Assembly: GCF_020567525.1 (NCBI RefSeq)
Contig: NZ_JAJCVI010000004.1
Location: 515,226-579,225, forward strand
Direction of reading: 5' to 3'
DNA from: Halorubellus salinus
GTDB taxonomy: Archaea; Halobacteriota; Halobacteria; Halobacteriales; Natrialbaceae
Length of the DNA: 64,000 nucleotides
Each line of letters opens with the position of its first letter. Position 1 is the first letter of the stretch. The position numbers and the translations under genes were made by a program. The notes below the pieces were generated by a model. The model saw only the letters and a list, made by a program, of their open reading frames with translations. It made no database searches and was not told the DNA's origin. Below, piece after piece: positions 52,491 through 61,514 of the stretch.

Positions 52491-53675
52491 TCAGTCGTCG
52501 GCGCTGTCGACGGACGCGTCGGTCACGGCGTCGACGGGCGCGGTCACGTTCGCGGCCGCGGTCTCGAACGCGCGGAGGGCGTCCGGGCGGGCGACGACGT
52601 ACAGCGTCGCCCCGACCTCGATGGGGGTGTCTCGCGCCGGGATCGGGGTGACGCCCCGGTCGGGGCGGCGGATGGCGGCGACGGTGACGTCGAGCGCGCC
52701 GACGACCGACCCCTGGAGCGGGCTGTCCGCGTCCACGACCACCGCGCCCATCGTCTCGTCCGCGGCCCGGAGGAGCGCCGCGAACTCGCGCTCGACGGCG
52801 GGCGCGCTCGGGAGCGTCGCGAGCCGGTACGCGACGTCGTCCGCGAGCGCCGCGGCGTCGTCCGCGTCCAGCACGAGCGTCACGACGTCGTCGACCGCAG
52901 CGCGAACCTCCGCGTTCGCGACGCGCTCGGGCTCGCCGTCCGCACTCCTCGCCCACACCTGCACCACGTCGCCCGCGCTCGCGGCGTTCGCCGGGTCCGC
53001 TTGCACCGCTATCGCCGCCGCACCAGGGGCGAGCGTCGGCCCGAGCCCCGCCTCGCGCGCACCGACCGCGAGGTACGTCACGTCGCCGTCGGCGGTCACC
53101 GCCACGTCGACGTGCCCGACGCCGTAGTCGTCCTCGAGGCGCGCGCGGATGCGGTCCTCGAGTTCGCCGACGGTGACGCGCCGCGGGAACACGAACCGCT
53201 CGCCCGCGAACGCCTCCTTCGTCTCCACCGGCACCGGGTCGTACCCGTCGATGTCGTCGACGTCCTCCGGGAGCGTCACCGCGAGCACGCGCCCACCGGC
53301 ACGCACCACCTGCGCGAGCTCGCGGTCGAACCGCGCCGACGCCCCCTCGCTGAACGCGCGCGCCGCACCCCGGTCACCGACGCGCCGCCCGAGGTCCGCG
53401 ACGATCGCGCTCGCCGTGAACGTCGTCACCGCCCGCGCCGCCTCCCACTCGTCGATGCCACCGCCGCCACCACTATCGAGCACCTGCTTCAGCGTCTGCT
53501 CGGTGTTCAACACGAGCGCCACCGCGGTCAACCCCAGCAGGAGCGCGATACCCTCCGGAACGCGCTCCCGACCCCACCACCGGTAGACCACCGCAACGAC
53601 GAGACTCACGCCGCCAGCGAGCGCCGAGAGCGTCCCGACCTCGACGGCGACAGCCACCAGCGAATGCGAGCTCAC
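52491..53675 (-). CDS. Membrane protein with TrkA-C domains (second of pair)
   Basis: 394 residues from GTG 53675. Two or three helices at the N-terminus (about 5-60) are followed by a cytoplasmic part with two TrkA-C-like beta-alpha units (VTVGELEDRIRARL; IPARDTPIEVGATLYVVARPDAL). These bind nucleotides or cyclic-di-nucleotides in K+ channels and carriers. There is no pore filter, so it may regulate. The previous gene is its paralog. An insertion separates them. Confidence 0.75.
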   Translation of the reverse strand: MSSHSLVAVAVEVGTLSALAGGVSLVVAVVYRWWGRERVPEGIALLLGLTAVALVLNTEQTLKQVLDSGGGGGIDEWEAARAVTTFTASAIVADLGRRVGDRGAARAFSEGASARFDRELAQVVRAGGRVLAVTLPEDVDDIDGYDPVPVETKEAFAGERFVFPRRVTVGELEDRIRARLEDDYGVGHVDVAVTADGDVTYLAVGAREAGLGPTLAPGAAAIAVQADPANAASAGDVVQVWARSADGEPERVANAEVRAAVDDVVTLVLDADDAAALADDVAYRLATLPSAPAVEREFAALLRAADETMGAVVVDADSPLQGSVVGALDVTVAAIRRPDRGVTPIPARDTPIEVGATLYVVARPDALRAFETAAANVTAPVDAVTDASVDSADD

Positions 53676-53745
53676 GCGACCACCTCTTGACGGGACGGCA
53701 AGCGTACTCGCGTTCGCTCGCTGCGCTCGCTCACGCGACCACCTC
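53670..53745. repeat. 17-bp direct repeat flanking a 42-bp insertion
   Basis: gctcacgcgaccacctc occurs at 53670-53686 and 53729-53745. The first copy contains the GTG start of one TrkA-C gene and the second contains the TGA stop of the other. Removing one copy plus the 42 bp between would restore a GTGA overlap between the genes. Confidence 0.9.
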
Positions 53746-55005
53746 CACGAACGCATCGAGTGCATCCGTCCGGCCGACCACGAACACCTCGTCGCCCGCC
53801 CCGAGCGCGACGTCGCCCCGCGGCGAGAACCGCCAGCGGCTCTCCGCGCTCTCGCCGCCGCGCTTCTTCGCGGTCGCGCTCTGCGTCGACTCGCGGACCG
53901 CGAGGATCGCGACGCCGTACGCGTCCCGGACGCCCGCCTCGCCGATCGTCGTCCCGTCGAGCGGGCCGTCCGCGCGCACCGTGACGCGCCGGAAGCGGTT
54001 CCCGGCGCGCCGCAGGAGCGACACGAGCTCGAACTCGCGGTGCGTGCCCCGCGAGCAGACGCGAACGCGAGCACGGTCCGCGCGCAAGAGCGCCGTCGCC
54101 TCCCCGCGGTCCACCGCGAGCGTGACGCGCCCCTCGCCGCCGTCCGTCGTCGGCGCCGCAACCGGCGCCGCGGGAGCCGCCTCGTCAGTCCCGCCGTCCG
54201 TCACCACGTCCTCGTCCGGTGACACCACCGGCGGCCGTGGCTCCGGCGGGTCGTCGCCCGTCGTCTCCGCCGACAGCACCGTCGCACGCACCGACGCGTC
54301 CCCGGTCGTCGCCACCACCTCGTCGCCGCGAGCGACTCCCGTCGGAAGCAACGCCGTGACGGAGACCGCGCGCTTGCCCTTCGGGACCGACCGAGAGAGC
54401 GTCCCCGTCGGCGGCGCCGCCGACACCGACGCCCGCCCGCCCGAATCGACGGTCACCGAGACGTCCGCGAGGTCGAACTCCGTCCGCAGGCGGTCCGCGA
54501 GCCGCGACTCGAGCTCCGAGAGCGGGAGGTCGCCCGGGAACGACCACGTCGACTCCGCGATCTTCCCGCGGAGGTCCGCGGGCAGCGGCGGATACCCCTC
54601 CACGTCGCCGACCGCGCCCGTCACCGTCACCGTGACGCCACCGAAGACGTCGAGGACGTCCGCCGACAGCGTCCGCTCGCGGAGCCGACGGAGCGAGAAC
54701 CGCTTCGGGAGCGCCACCCCGAGCTTGTCGCCCTGACTGTGCGCGTACAGCGACAACATCATCACGACGATGATCGCCGTCAGGACGCGCGGCGAACTCG
54801 CGACAGCCGGGTCCAGCAGCCCCATGAGGCCGCCGTTGATGCCGGCGATGGCGACCGCGAGCACGACGACCCCGAGCCCGGGGAGCGTGACGCCAGTGAG
54901 GTACTTGAACGCGAACCCGAGCATCCCCGAGACGAACGCCGGGACGATCCCCGTCAGGAGACCGAGGTAGATGCCGAAGAGGAACTCGACGGGAAGCGAA
55001 GCCAT
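53731..55005 (-). CDS. Membrane protein with TrkA-C domains (first of pair)
   Basis: 424 residues from ATG 55005. Three N-terminal helices (about 5-75) then a long acidic cytoplasmic region with TrkA-C-like units (FPGDLPLSELESRLADRL; GDEVFVVGRTDALDAF). A Thr/Pro/Asp-rich linker (about 235-285) joins them. Probably a K+-linked regulatory membrane protein. No pore motif is visible. It is divergent from the K+ channel gene (114 bp gap). Confidence 0.75.
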   Translation of the reverse strand: MASLPVEFLFGIYLGLLTGIVPAFVSGMLGFAFKYLTGVTLPGLGVVVLAVAIAGINGGLMGLLDPAVASSPRVLTAIIVVMMLSLYAHSQGDKLGVALPKRFSLRRLRERTLSADVLDVFGGVTVTVTGAVGDVEGYPPLPADLRGKIAESTWSFPGDLPLSELESRLADRLRTEFDLADVSVTVDSGGRASVSAAPPTGTLSRSVPKGKRAVSVTALLPTGVARGDEVVATTGDASVRATVLSAETTGDDPPEPRPPVVSPDEDVVTDGGTDEAAPAAPVAAPTTDGGEGRVTLAVDRGEATALLRADRARVRVCSRGTHREFELVSLLRRAGNRFRRVTVRADGPLDGTTIGEAGVRDAYGVAILAVRESTQSATAKKRGGESAESRWRFSPRGDVALGAGDEVFVVGRTDALDAFVEVVA

Positions 55006-55119
55006 ACCCGTCGGGGACACGCCCCTCAGTGAAATGGGTGTCGCCGGACGCCGTCGCTCGGAACGACGCAGTCGACCAGAGCCGAGAGCGTTAAGTCGAC
55101 CCAGCGTGCACGCCGGGGC

Positions 55120-56298
55120 ATGGACTGGCGATTCCGGCCGACTGGCGTCGGCGCGACCGCAGCGCTCGTCAGCGCCGTCGCCGCCCTCTCCGTCGCGACC
55201 GGACTCGTGAACATCACGAGCCCGACGGCCGGTCCACTCGCCGCGTACGTCCCGAGCGGCGTCCAGCAAGCCGCCGGGTTCAGCGGAACCCTCACCGGGT
55301 TCGTGCTCCTCGTGTCCGCCGCATCGATGCGGCGCGCGCTCTACGTCTCGTGGCTCTCAGCGGTCGTTCTCCTCCCCGTCACGGCCGCACAAGGCCTCAT
55401 CCAGTCGAGCGTGTTCTCCATCCCGCTCGTCGCACTCTCCGTCGTCGCGACCAGCGTCTGCTTGTGGAACCGCGAGCGCTTCGACCGCGAGGTCGCACTC
55501 ACGAACTCCCAGATAGCAGCCGGGCTCGCGCTCGTCGGCGCGCAGATATACGGGACCGTCGGCACGTGGGCGCTCCGCGACGAGTTCCCGCGGGTCGAGT
55601 CGCTCGCGGACGCGTTCTACTTCACCGTCGTCACCGCGAGCACCGTCGGGTACGGCGACATCACCCCGCAGTCGACCATCGGCGAACTGTTCGCCGTGTC
55701 CGTGCTCATCGTCGGCGTGACGAGCTTCACGGCCGCACTCGGCGCGCTGTTCGCACCACTCCTGGAAGCCCGCTTCGAGACCGCACTTGGACGCATGAAC
55801 GAATCAGAACTGGAACTCCTCGAGGACCACGTCGTCGTCCTCGGATTCGGCGACCTGACCGAACCGATACTGACCGAACTCGCAGACGCGAAGGTCGACT
55901 TCGTCGTCGTCGCGAAACCCGACAACGACTCGATTCCCGAGTTGAAGGAGCGCGACGTCCCGCTCGTCGTCGCGGACCCGAGCGACGAGGAACCACTCGT
56001 TCGCGTACACATCGACCGGGCGCGAGCAGTCGTCGCGGCGACGAACGACGACGCGAACGACGCGCTCGCCATCCTCACCGCGCGCGAACTCCGCCCGGAC
56101 GTGAACATCGTCGCGGCCGCGACCGACCGCGAGAACGTCGACAAACTCAAGCGAGCGGGCGCGGACACCGTCATCAGTCCCGCACTCATCGGCGGGCACC
56201 TCCTCGTCGAGTCCGCGCTCGGGAGCACGGACTCCGAGATCATCGCCGACCGCCTCGTCGACGGCCCGCTCGCCACGTCGAACGACCACGGCGAGTGA
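55120..56298 (+). CDS. Potassium channel with RCK/TrkA-N domain
   Basis: 392 residues. Several N-terminal helices, then the pore with STVGYGDITPQ at about residues 173-183 and an inner helix. A cytoplasmic NAD-binding RCK domain begins VVVLGFGDLTEPIL and ends in DTVISPALIGG, giving ligand-controlled K+ flux. The glycine pattern is intact. The start ATG at 55120 begins a helix-rich segment. Confidence 0.88.
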   Translation: MDWRFRPTGVGATAALVSAVAALSVATGLVNITSPTAGPLAAYVPSGVQQAAGFSGTLTGFVLLVSAASMRRALYVSWLSAVVLLPVTAAQGLIQSSVFSIPLVALSVVATSVCLWNRERFDREVALTNSQIAAGLALVGAQIYGTVGTWALRDEFPRVESLADAFYFTVVTASTVGYGDITPQSTIGELFAVSVLIVGVTSFTAALGALFAPLLEARFETALGRMNESELELLEDHVVVLGFGDLTEPILTELADAKVDFVVVAKPDNDSIPELKERDVPLVVADPSDEEPLVRVHIDRARAVVAATNDDANDALAILTARELRPDVNIVAAATDRENVDKLKRAGADTVISPALIGGHLLVESALGSTDSEIIADRLVDGPLATSNDHGE

Positions 56299-56319
56299 GA
56301 TCGCTGGCCGTCGACGAGG

Positions 56320-56721
56320 TCAGGCGAGGACGTTCCTGGCCGCCAGGCCGGCGTCCTCGACGTTCCGGAGCGCCATCCGATCGGTCGTGAAGATGACGCC
56401 GTGGTCGCCGACGATGACGCGCCCGACGAGCCCGTCCTCGAACACGCGAACGGTGAGTTCGTACTCGCCGAACGCCGGTTCGACGTCGTGGCTGTCCGCG
56501 TACTCGCCGTACGCGGCTGCGGACTCGAACCCGAGGCGTTCGTTCTCCACGAACCACGCCTGGAGCGCGTCCCGGCCGCCGACCGACCGGTCGACGTCGC
56601 TACGGAGATAGCACGCCGCCCAATCGTCGCGGTCGAAGCGGACGACGCTCCGGAGGCCGTCGCCGAGGGCAGTTCGGATGGCCGAGACCAGTTTCTCGTC
56701 GAGAGTCGCGTGCGAAGACAT
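56320..56721 (-). CDS. DUF7522-like small protein
   Basis: 133 residues. A helical start (LDEKLVSAIRTALG), DRDDWAACYLRSDV, and a beta-like ELTVRVFEDGLVGRVIVGDHGVIFTTD. Such acidic proteins are common in haloarchaea (DUF7522 family from memory). The ATG at 56721 is natural. It converges on the K+ channel gene, stops 21 bp apart. Confidence 0.65.
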   Translation of the reverse strand: MSSHATLDEKLVSAIRTALGDGLRSVVRFDRDDWAACYLRSDVDRSVGGRDALQAWFVENERLGFESAAAYGEYADSHDVEPAFGEYELTVRVFEDGLVGRVIVGDHGVIFTTDRMALRNVEDAGLAARNVLA

Positions 56722-56815
56722 GCCACGTCTAGGGCGCGTGTGAGCTTGAACGTAGCGGTGGAATCGCAATCAAGCGCCGTCGTGTGCGTGTTCGTGAGGG
56801 TGGACCGGGACGCGG

Positions 56816-58309
56816 TCAGTGACTGCCACGGTGAACGATTGCGACGTCCGTCTCCACGTCCGTGATGCGTTCGAACGTCGGCGGGGCGAGGAACCGCGAC
56901 GCGGCCGACCGGTCGGTGCTCGCGCCGACGACGACGAGGTCGTACTGGGTGGCGTTCGCTCCGAGGAACCGCTCGATGCTCGCTCGCGACACGCGCGTCT
57001 CGAACCCGACGTCGAACGTCTCGACGAGGTTCGCGAGCATCGCCTCCGCGCGCCGCCGCTGGCTCTCCGCGTCGATGCAGTGACAGACCGCGAGCGCTCC
57101 CGCTCGACCGGCGACGCGCGTCGCGAAGTCGAGCATCGCGTGGGCCGTGTCGCCCGGACGACCGACGGCGACGAGCACGCGCCGCCACTCCCGGTCGAGC
57201 TCGTCGTCGCCGCTCCGGAACACGACGACGTCCACGGGCGCGTCGAACAACCCCTTCAGGTACGGCGAGAGCGAACCGTGAGACTCCTCGTAGGGCGCGA
57301 CGACGAGGTCGCAGTTCGCCTCCTCGGCAGCTCGGAGCGTCACGTTCGTCCGGCCCGACGCCGCGCTCGCGACGACGACCTCGCAGGGAACGCCGACCTG
57401 CGTCCGGATACGGCTCGCGAGGCGCTCCAACCGCATCGCCGCCTGCCCCGCGACCTGCTCGCGCGCCTCCGCCGCCGTACTGCCGACGCCACCGTCGTCG
57501 TTCGCAGCGTCCTCGTTCCCGACGGCCGCCCCGTCGGAGCGGCGTTCGGCCACGATGGCGTCCTCGGCCGCCGCGACGTCCTCGTCCGCGACCACGTCCA
57601 GGAGCACGACCTTCCCCGCCTCGTGCGCCGCCGCGAGACGCGCCGCGAACAACGCCGCCTCCCGGCCCTGGTCGCCGACGACCGGCACGAGCACGTGGTC
57701 GTCGCCCTTCGTCGTCTGGTAGAGGTACTGCGCCCGCCGGTCGTAGAACAGTTCGCGCCACGCGTAGAACACGCCCGCGACGAACGACGACGCGACGAGG
57801 ATGCCGAGGACGTACGGCACGACCTCGCCGTAGTCCGCGACGAGCGTCAGGAGAGCCGCGGAGAACGCCGACGGCGCCTCCACGTCCGCCGCCCACGTCA
57901 CGGTGCCGACCGCGAAGATGGCGACCGCCGCGCTCGTAGCGGTCGCCGCGGGACTCCCCGTCGTCCACGGGAGCACTCCGGTGGTCCGGACCGCGAACAG
58001 CCCGCAGAGTGCGCCCGCAGTGAGGCCGCCGACGAACCGGACGGGCGACGCGTACTTGCTCTCCGGGTTCGCGAACAGCGTGTACGTCCCCGACGCCAGC
58101 GGTGGGAACAGGAGGAAGGACACGTCCTCGCTCACCTGCGAGACGTACGTGACGAACGCGATGAGGAGCGGGACGAACGCGAGTACGGACAGATGCAGGA
58201 GGTTCCCCGTATGCTCGACCCAGTTCCTGAACTCCTGGAGTTCGCGGCGCTCTATCCGGCGGACGCGCCGCCACGCGCTCCAGAGCCGCGGCCGCCACCC
58301 CTCGAACAT
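56816..58309 (-). CDS. HPP-family membrane domain fused to universal stress domains
   Basis: 497 residues. Residues about 30-180 form four to five helices with the HPP-like FLLFPPLASGTYTLFANP segment. Residues about 190-345 and 360-495 are two UspA-type domains (DHVLVPVVGDQGREA; RRVLVAVGRPGDTAH), an arrangement that may pair transport with nucleotide-linked control. The ATG at 58309 is chosen. Substrate unknown. HPP relatives include nitrite transporters. Confidence 0.8.
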   Translation of the reverse strand: MFEGWRPRLWSAWRRVRRIERRELQEFRNWVEHTGNLLHLSVLAFVPLLIAFVTYVSQVSEDVSFLLFPPLASGTYTLFANPESKYASPVRFVGGLTAGALCGLFAVRTTGVLPWTTGSPAATATSAAVAIFAVGTVTWAADVEAPSAFSAALLTLVADYGEVVPYVLGILVASSFVAGVFYAWRELFYDRRAQYLYQTTKGDDHVLVPVVGDQGREAALFAARLAAAHEAGKVVLLDVVADEDVAAAEDAIVAERRSDGAAVGNEDAANDDGGVGSTAAEAREQVAGQAAMRLERLASRIRTQVGVPCEVVVASAASGRTNVTLRAAEEANCDLVVAPYEESHGSLSPYLKGLFDAPVDVVVFRSGDDELDREWRRVLVAVGRPGDTAHAMLDFATRVAGRAGALAVCHCIDAESQRRRAEAMLANLVETFDVGFETRVSRASIERFLGANATQYDLVVVGASTDRSAASRFLAPPTFERITDVETDVAIVHRGSH

Positions 58310-58361
58310 GCCCGACTCTTCCACACCGAGAGAGTAAAGCGGTTCCCTCCGGTCGAGGGGA

Positions 58362-58430
58362 GTCCGGGCGTGGCCGGGCCGGTCAGCGGCCGGGCGTGGT
58401 TGGCACGGGCCGGTGTCCGGGCGTGGCCGG
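58362..58430. repeat. 16-bp direct repeat, period 53
   Basis: gtccgggcgtggccgg occurs at 58362-58377 and 58415-58430, and a degenerate copy lies between. It sits in the divergent gap between the HPP-USP and DUF547 genes. Confidence 0.8.
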
Positions 58431-58501
58431 CGCGAGTCGGCGTCGTGTCCGCGTCGCACGGCCGCCCACCGCTTATGCGAACGCACCCCCTACCATCGGG
58501 T

Positions 58502-59278
58502 ATGACGACTGACGGTGGCGCGAACGCGCCCGGGGACGCTGCTGTGGGCGACGCGAGCGTGCCCGCGGACCCGATCTCGCTCTCGGTCGGGTACGTGCGA
58601 GCGACGAAGGCCGGGGACGGCGACCCCGCCGACTACCGTCGGGCCCTCGCCGACCTCGACCCGCAGGCGCTCGCCGATGCGCTCGACGGCGACGACGCGC
58701 GCCTGGCGTTCTGGCTGAACGTGTACAACGCCTCGGTCCAGGACTACCTCGCCGAGGAGCCGCGGCTGTTCGAGGAACGAGGGGTCGTCCCTCGACGCCC
58801 CATCTTCCGCCGGGACCTCCTCGCGGTCGCGGGCGAGTCGCTGTCCGTCGACGACGTCGAGCACGGCATCCTCCGCCGCTCCCGGAGCGGTGTCGGTCTC
58901 GGGTACGTGCCGCGACTCCGCCAGAGCCGGTTCGAGCGCCGGCATCGCGTCGACGACGTCGACCCCCGCGTCCACTTCGCGCTGAACTGCGGTGCCGCGT
59001 CGTGTCCGCCGGTGCTCGCCTACACCGCCGCGGACGTCGACGCGCAATTGGACGCGTCGACGCGAGGGTACCTCGACACCGAGGTCAGCTACGACCCGTC
59101 GACGAGGACGGCGACGGTCCCGAAGCTGTTCTCGTGGTACCGCGGCGACTTCGGTGGGAAAGCAGGCATCAAGCGGTTCCTCCGCGAGCACGACGCGGTG
59201 CCGGCTGCCGGCCGGCTGTCGCTTGCGTGGGGGGACTACGACTGGACGCTGAAGCTCGGCCAGTACGCGGACGCGTGA
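58502..59278 (+). CDS. DUF547 domain protein
   Basis: 258 residues. RLAFWLNVYNASVQDYL, the RVHFALNCGAASCPP segment with its conserved Cys, and KLFSWYRGDFGG are diagnostic for DUF547, a cysteine-containing fold of unclear enzymology. No signal peptide. The ATG at 58502 begins a Gly/Ala-rich acidic N-terminus. Confidence 0.88.
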   Translation: MTTDGGANAPGDAAVGDASVPADPISLSVGYVRATKAGDGDPADYRRALADLDPQALADALDGDDARLAFWLNVYNASVQDYLAEEPRLFEERGVVPRRPIFRRDLLAVAGESLSVDDVEHGILRRSRSGVGLGYVPRLRQSRFERRHRVDDVDPRVHFALNCGAASCPPVLAYTAADVDAQLDASTRGYLDTEVSYDPSTRTATVPKLFSWYRGDFGGKAGIKRFLREHDAVPAAGRLSLAWGDYDWTLKLGQYADA

Positions 59279-59432
59279 CGGCGCCCGGGCTGTCGGTGGG
59301 TTGCGTGCTGGATCGAAGATCCGTGTGGCGAGCAGGCAGTCTCGGATGCGTCCGCGGGACGACTGCGCTCCCGCCGTGGCCGCGCGGACGACGACTCGCT
59401 AGCGCATGCCGTCGTTCGCCGCGACTTCCGAT

Positions 59433-60158
59433 TTAAACCTGCGTGGTGGCGTCGAGCGTGATCTGGATGGCGCGCTCGACGTTGTTCTTCGCTTTCTCGG
59501 GGAGTTCGTCGGCGTCCGTCTCGCCTTTCTGGGTGCCTTCGACGAGGTTCCCGTCGACGGTACAGATGGCGCCGGCTTGCAGGCCTTTGCGACGCGCGAG
59601 CGTGAACACGGTCGCGGCTTCCATCTCCACGGAGAGGATGCCTGCTTGCTCCCAGTCGTCGACGTACTCGTCGGTCTCGGCGTAGAATGCGTCGTCGCTC
59701 GCGATGGGGCCGACGTGGACGTCTTCGTCGTTCGCTTCGGCGCCGTCGACGAGCGCGGACAGGACGTCGTAGTCGGGGACGGCGGGGTACTCGGCGGCTT
59801 CGTAGCGCTTGCTGGTGCCTTCGTTCTTCGCGGCGCCGGTGGCGACGATCATGTCGCCGATCTCGATGCCTTCCTGGAGTGCGCCGGTGGTCCCGCAGCG
59901 GATGAACGTCTCGACGCCCACCGCCGCGAGTTCTTCGACGGCGATGGCGGCGCTCGGACAGCCGATACCGGTCGAGCAGATGGTGAGGTCGACGCCGTCG
60001 TACGTGGCGTTCACGACCTTGTACTCGCGGTTCTCGGCGACGACTTCGCTGTCGTCGCACATGTTCGCGATGCGGTCGACGCGTCCGGGGTCGCCGGGGA
60101 CGATCGCTGTTTCGTGGACGTCGCCGTCTTCGACTAGCAGATGCGGTTGCTTGGCCAT
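59433..60158 (-). CDS. udp: Uridine phosphorylase-type nucleoside phosphorylase
   Basis: 241 residues. The opening TAIVPGDPGRVDRIA is the phosphate site. FIRCGTTGALQ and SVEMEAATVF are the sugar/base-binding signatures of the NP-1 family. It cleaves nucleosides by phosphate, salvaging bases. The thymidine kinase gene lies upstream on the opposite strand, also pyrimidine salvage. ATG 60158 is chosen. Confidence 0.9.
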   Translation of the reverse strand: MAKQPHLLVEDGDVHETAIVPGDPGRVDRIANMCDDSEVVAENREYKVVNATYDGVDLTICSTGIGCPSAAIAVEELAAVGVETFIRCGTTGALQEGIEIGDMIVATGAAKNEGTSKRYEAAEYPAVPDYDVLSALVDGAEANDEDVHVGPIASDDAFYAETDEYVDDWEQAGILSVEMEAATVFTLARRKGLQAGAICTVDGNLVEGTQKGETDADELPEKAKNNVERAIQITLDATTQV

Positions 60159-60289
60159 GTCGCCGCGTTCGCGGGTCGGGGGCAAAAACGACGCGTTCCG
60201 CGGTTCGGGTTTGGGGGCGTGCTCGCACCGGGTGGGGTTCACGTAGAATGTAAACCTTTGGGTTGGTCGTGGGGGTTGTGCGCGGGGGT

Positions 60290-60360
60290 GGTGGATGGAG
60301 ATGGTGCGTCGGTGGAGATGGTGCGTGGGTGGGTGGAGATGGTGCGTGGGTGGGTGGAGT
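60290..60360. repeat. 21-bp tandem repeat (about 3 copies)
   Basis: Unit ggtggagatggtgcgtgggt..., period 21, two perfect copies at 60311-60331 and 60332-60352 with degraded copies either side. Confidence 0.9.
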
Positions 60361-60421
60361 GGTGGGGTCGTCGGCGAGGGGCGGCTTCTTCACCGTGGCT
60401 GTCGCTGGCAGTGCTGGCGAT

Positions 60422-60463
60422 GCCGCTTCCTTGCTGCCTGCGCCGCTTCCCTTGCTGCCTGCG
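60422..60463. repeat. 20-21-bp duplication (2 copies)
   Basis: gccgcttccttgctgcctgc is followed immediately by a copy with one extra c. Confidence 0.85.
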
Positions 60464-60800
60464 CCGCCTCCGCCGCCGCGACCGCACCGAACCTCGCCCT
60501 CCCCAACCGACGACGCGCGGCGCTGCCGCGCGTCGTCCCTCGCACGGTATCGACGCGCCGCGACTCGCCGACGCTCGTCGCGCCGCGACAGCGCGCGCCA
60601 ACCGACGGTCGAACGCCCGATTCGACTCGCTGCCGGGCCGCGAGCGGCGCGCGCCGCGTTGGCGGCGGGCGCGGCGAGCAGGGGGAGGGCAGGCCGCGGT
60701 GCAGTCGCGGTGCGGTCGCGTTGCGGTCACGGGTCGGTCGCGGTTTGGTGCGTCGCGATACAGGAAGCTTTTCGCATCCGCCGTTCTTCGTGGCTGTCGA

Positions 60801-61481
60801 ATGCACGCCATCACGAACAGCGGCTGGGTGGAGGTCATCACGGGGAGCATGTTCTCCGGGAAGACCGAGGAGTTGCTGCGGCGGCTCCGGCGCGCGCGGA
60901 TCGCCGAGCAGGACGTGGCCGTGTTCACGCCCGCGGTCGACGACCGGTACGGCGACGACGTCATCGGGAGTCACGAGGGCCGTGACTGGGACGCGACCGC
61001 GGTCCCGAACGAGGGCGAAGGCGTCTGGGAGATCGTCGAGCACGTCACGGACGAGGACGTCGTCGCGGTCGACGAGGCGAACTTCTTCGATTCGACGCTC
61101 GTCGCGGTCTGCGACCAGCTCGCGAGCGACGGGCATCGCGTCGTCGTCTCCGGGACCGACCAGACGTTCCGCGGGGAGCCGTTCCATCCGCTCCCCGAGC
61201 TGATGGCGACCGCGGAGTACGTCGAGAAGTTCCAGGCGATCTGCTCGGTGTGCGGCGAGCCCGCGACGCGCAACCAGCGGCTCGTCGAGGGCGAGCCCGC
61301 GCACGTCGACGACCCCACCATCCTCGTCGGCGCGGAGGAGTCCTACGAGGCGCGCTGCCGGAACTGCCACACGCTCCAGACGGGGTCGCTCGACCGGAGT
61401 CTCGACGAGTTCGCCGACGGAGACCGCGCGGACGAGGACGCCCTCGGGGACCGACCGTCCGCACCGCCGGCGGACGAGTGA
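60801..61481 (+). CDS. tdk: Thymidine kinase
   Basis: 226 residues. The P-loop GSMFSGKTE near residue 14, DEANFFD Walker B, and the C4 zinc ribbon CSVCG...CRNC identify the type II TK family. It phosphorylates thymidine for salvage. An acidic C-terminal tail (DEFADGDRADEDAL) is a halophilic addition. ATG 60801 is chosen, because the upstream frame is non-coding. Confidence 0.94.
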   Translation: MHAITNSGWVEVITGSMFSGKTEELLRRLRRARIAEQDVAVFTPAVDDRYGDDVIGSHEGRDWDATAVPNEGEGVWEIVEHVTDEDVVAVDEANFFDSTLVAVCDQLASDGHRVVVSGTDQTFRGEPFHPLPELMATAEYVEKFQAICSVCGEPATRNQRLVEGEPAHVDDPTILVGAEESYEARCRNCHTLQTGSLDRSLDEFADGDRADEDALGDRPSAPPADE

Positions 61482-61514
61482 CACGATGACCGACGCACTC
61501 CCGCAGGACGCACG

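Larger units (their letters stand above)
60159..60800. other. 642-bp gap with two tandem repeats and no clear gene
   Basis: The largest gene-free stretch. It holds a 21-bp repeat (60290-60360), a 20-21-bp repeat (60422-60463) and a long GC-rich tract. A strong TATA-like element for thymidine kinase is not obvious. Open frames in it are Arg/Pro-rich and not protein-like. Confidence 0.6.

Noticed and set aside
60290..60360. 21-bp repeats as an origin-type iteron or CRISPR
   Set aside because: Only about three copies, no spacers, no AT-rich unwinding element and no Cdc6/Orc gene in the window.
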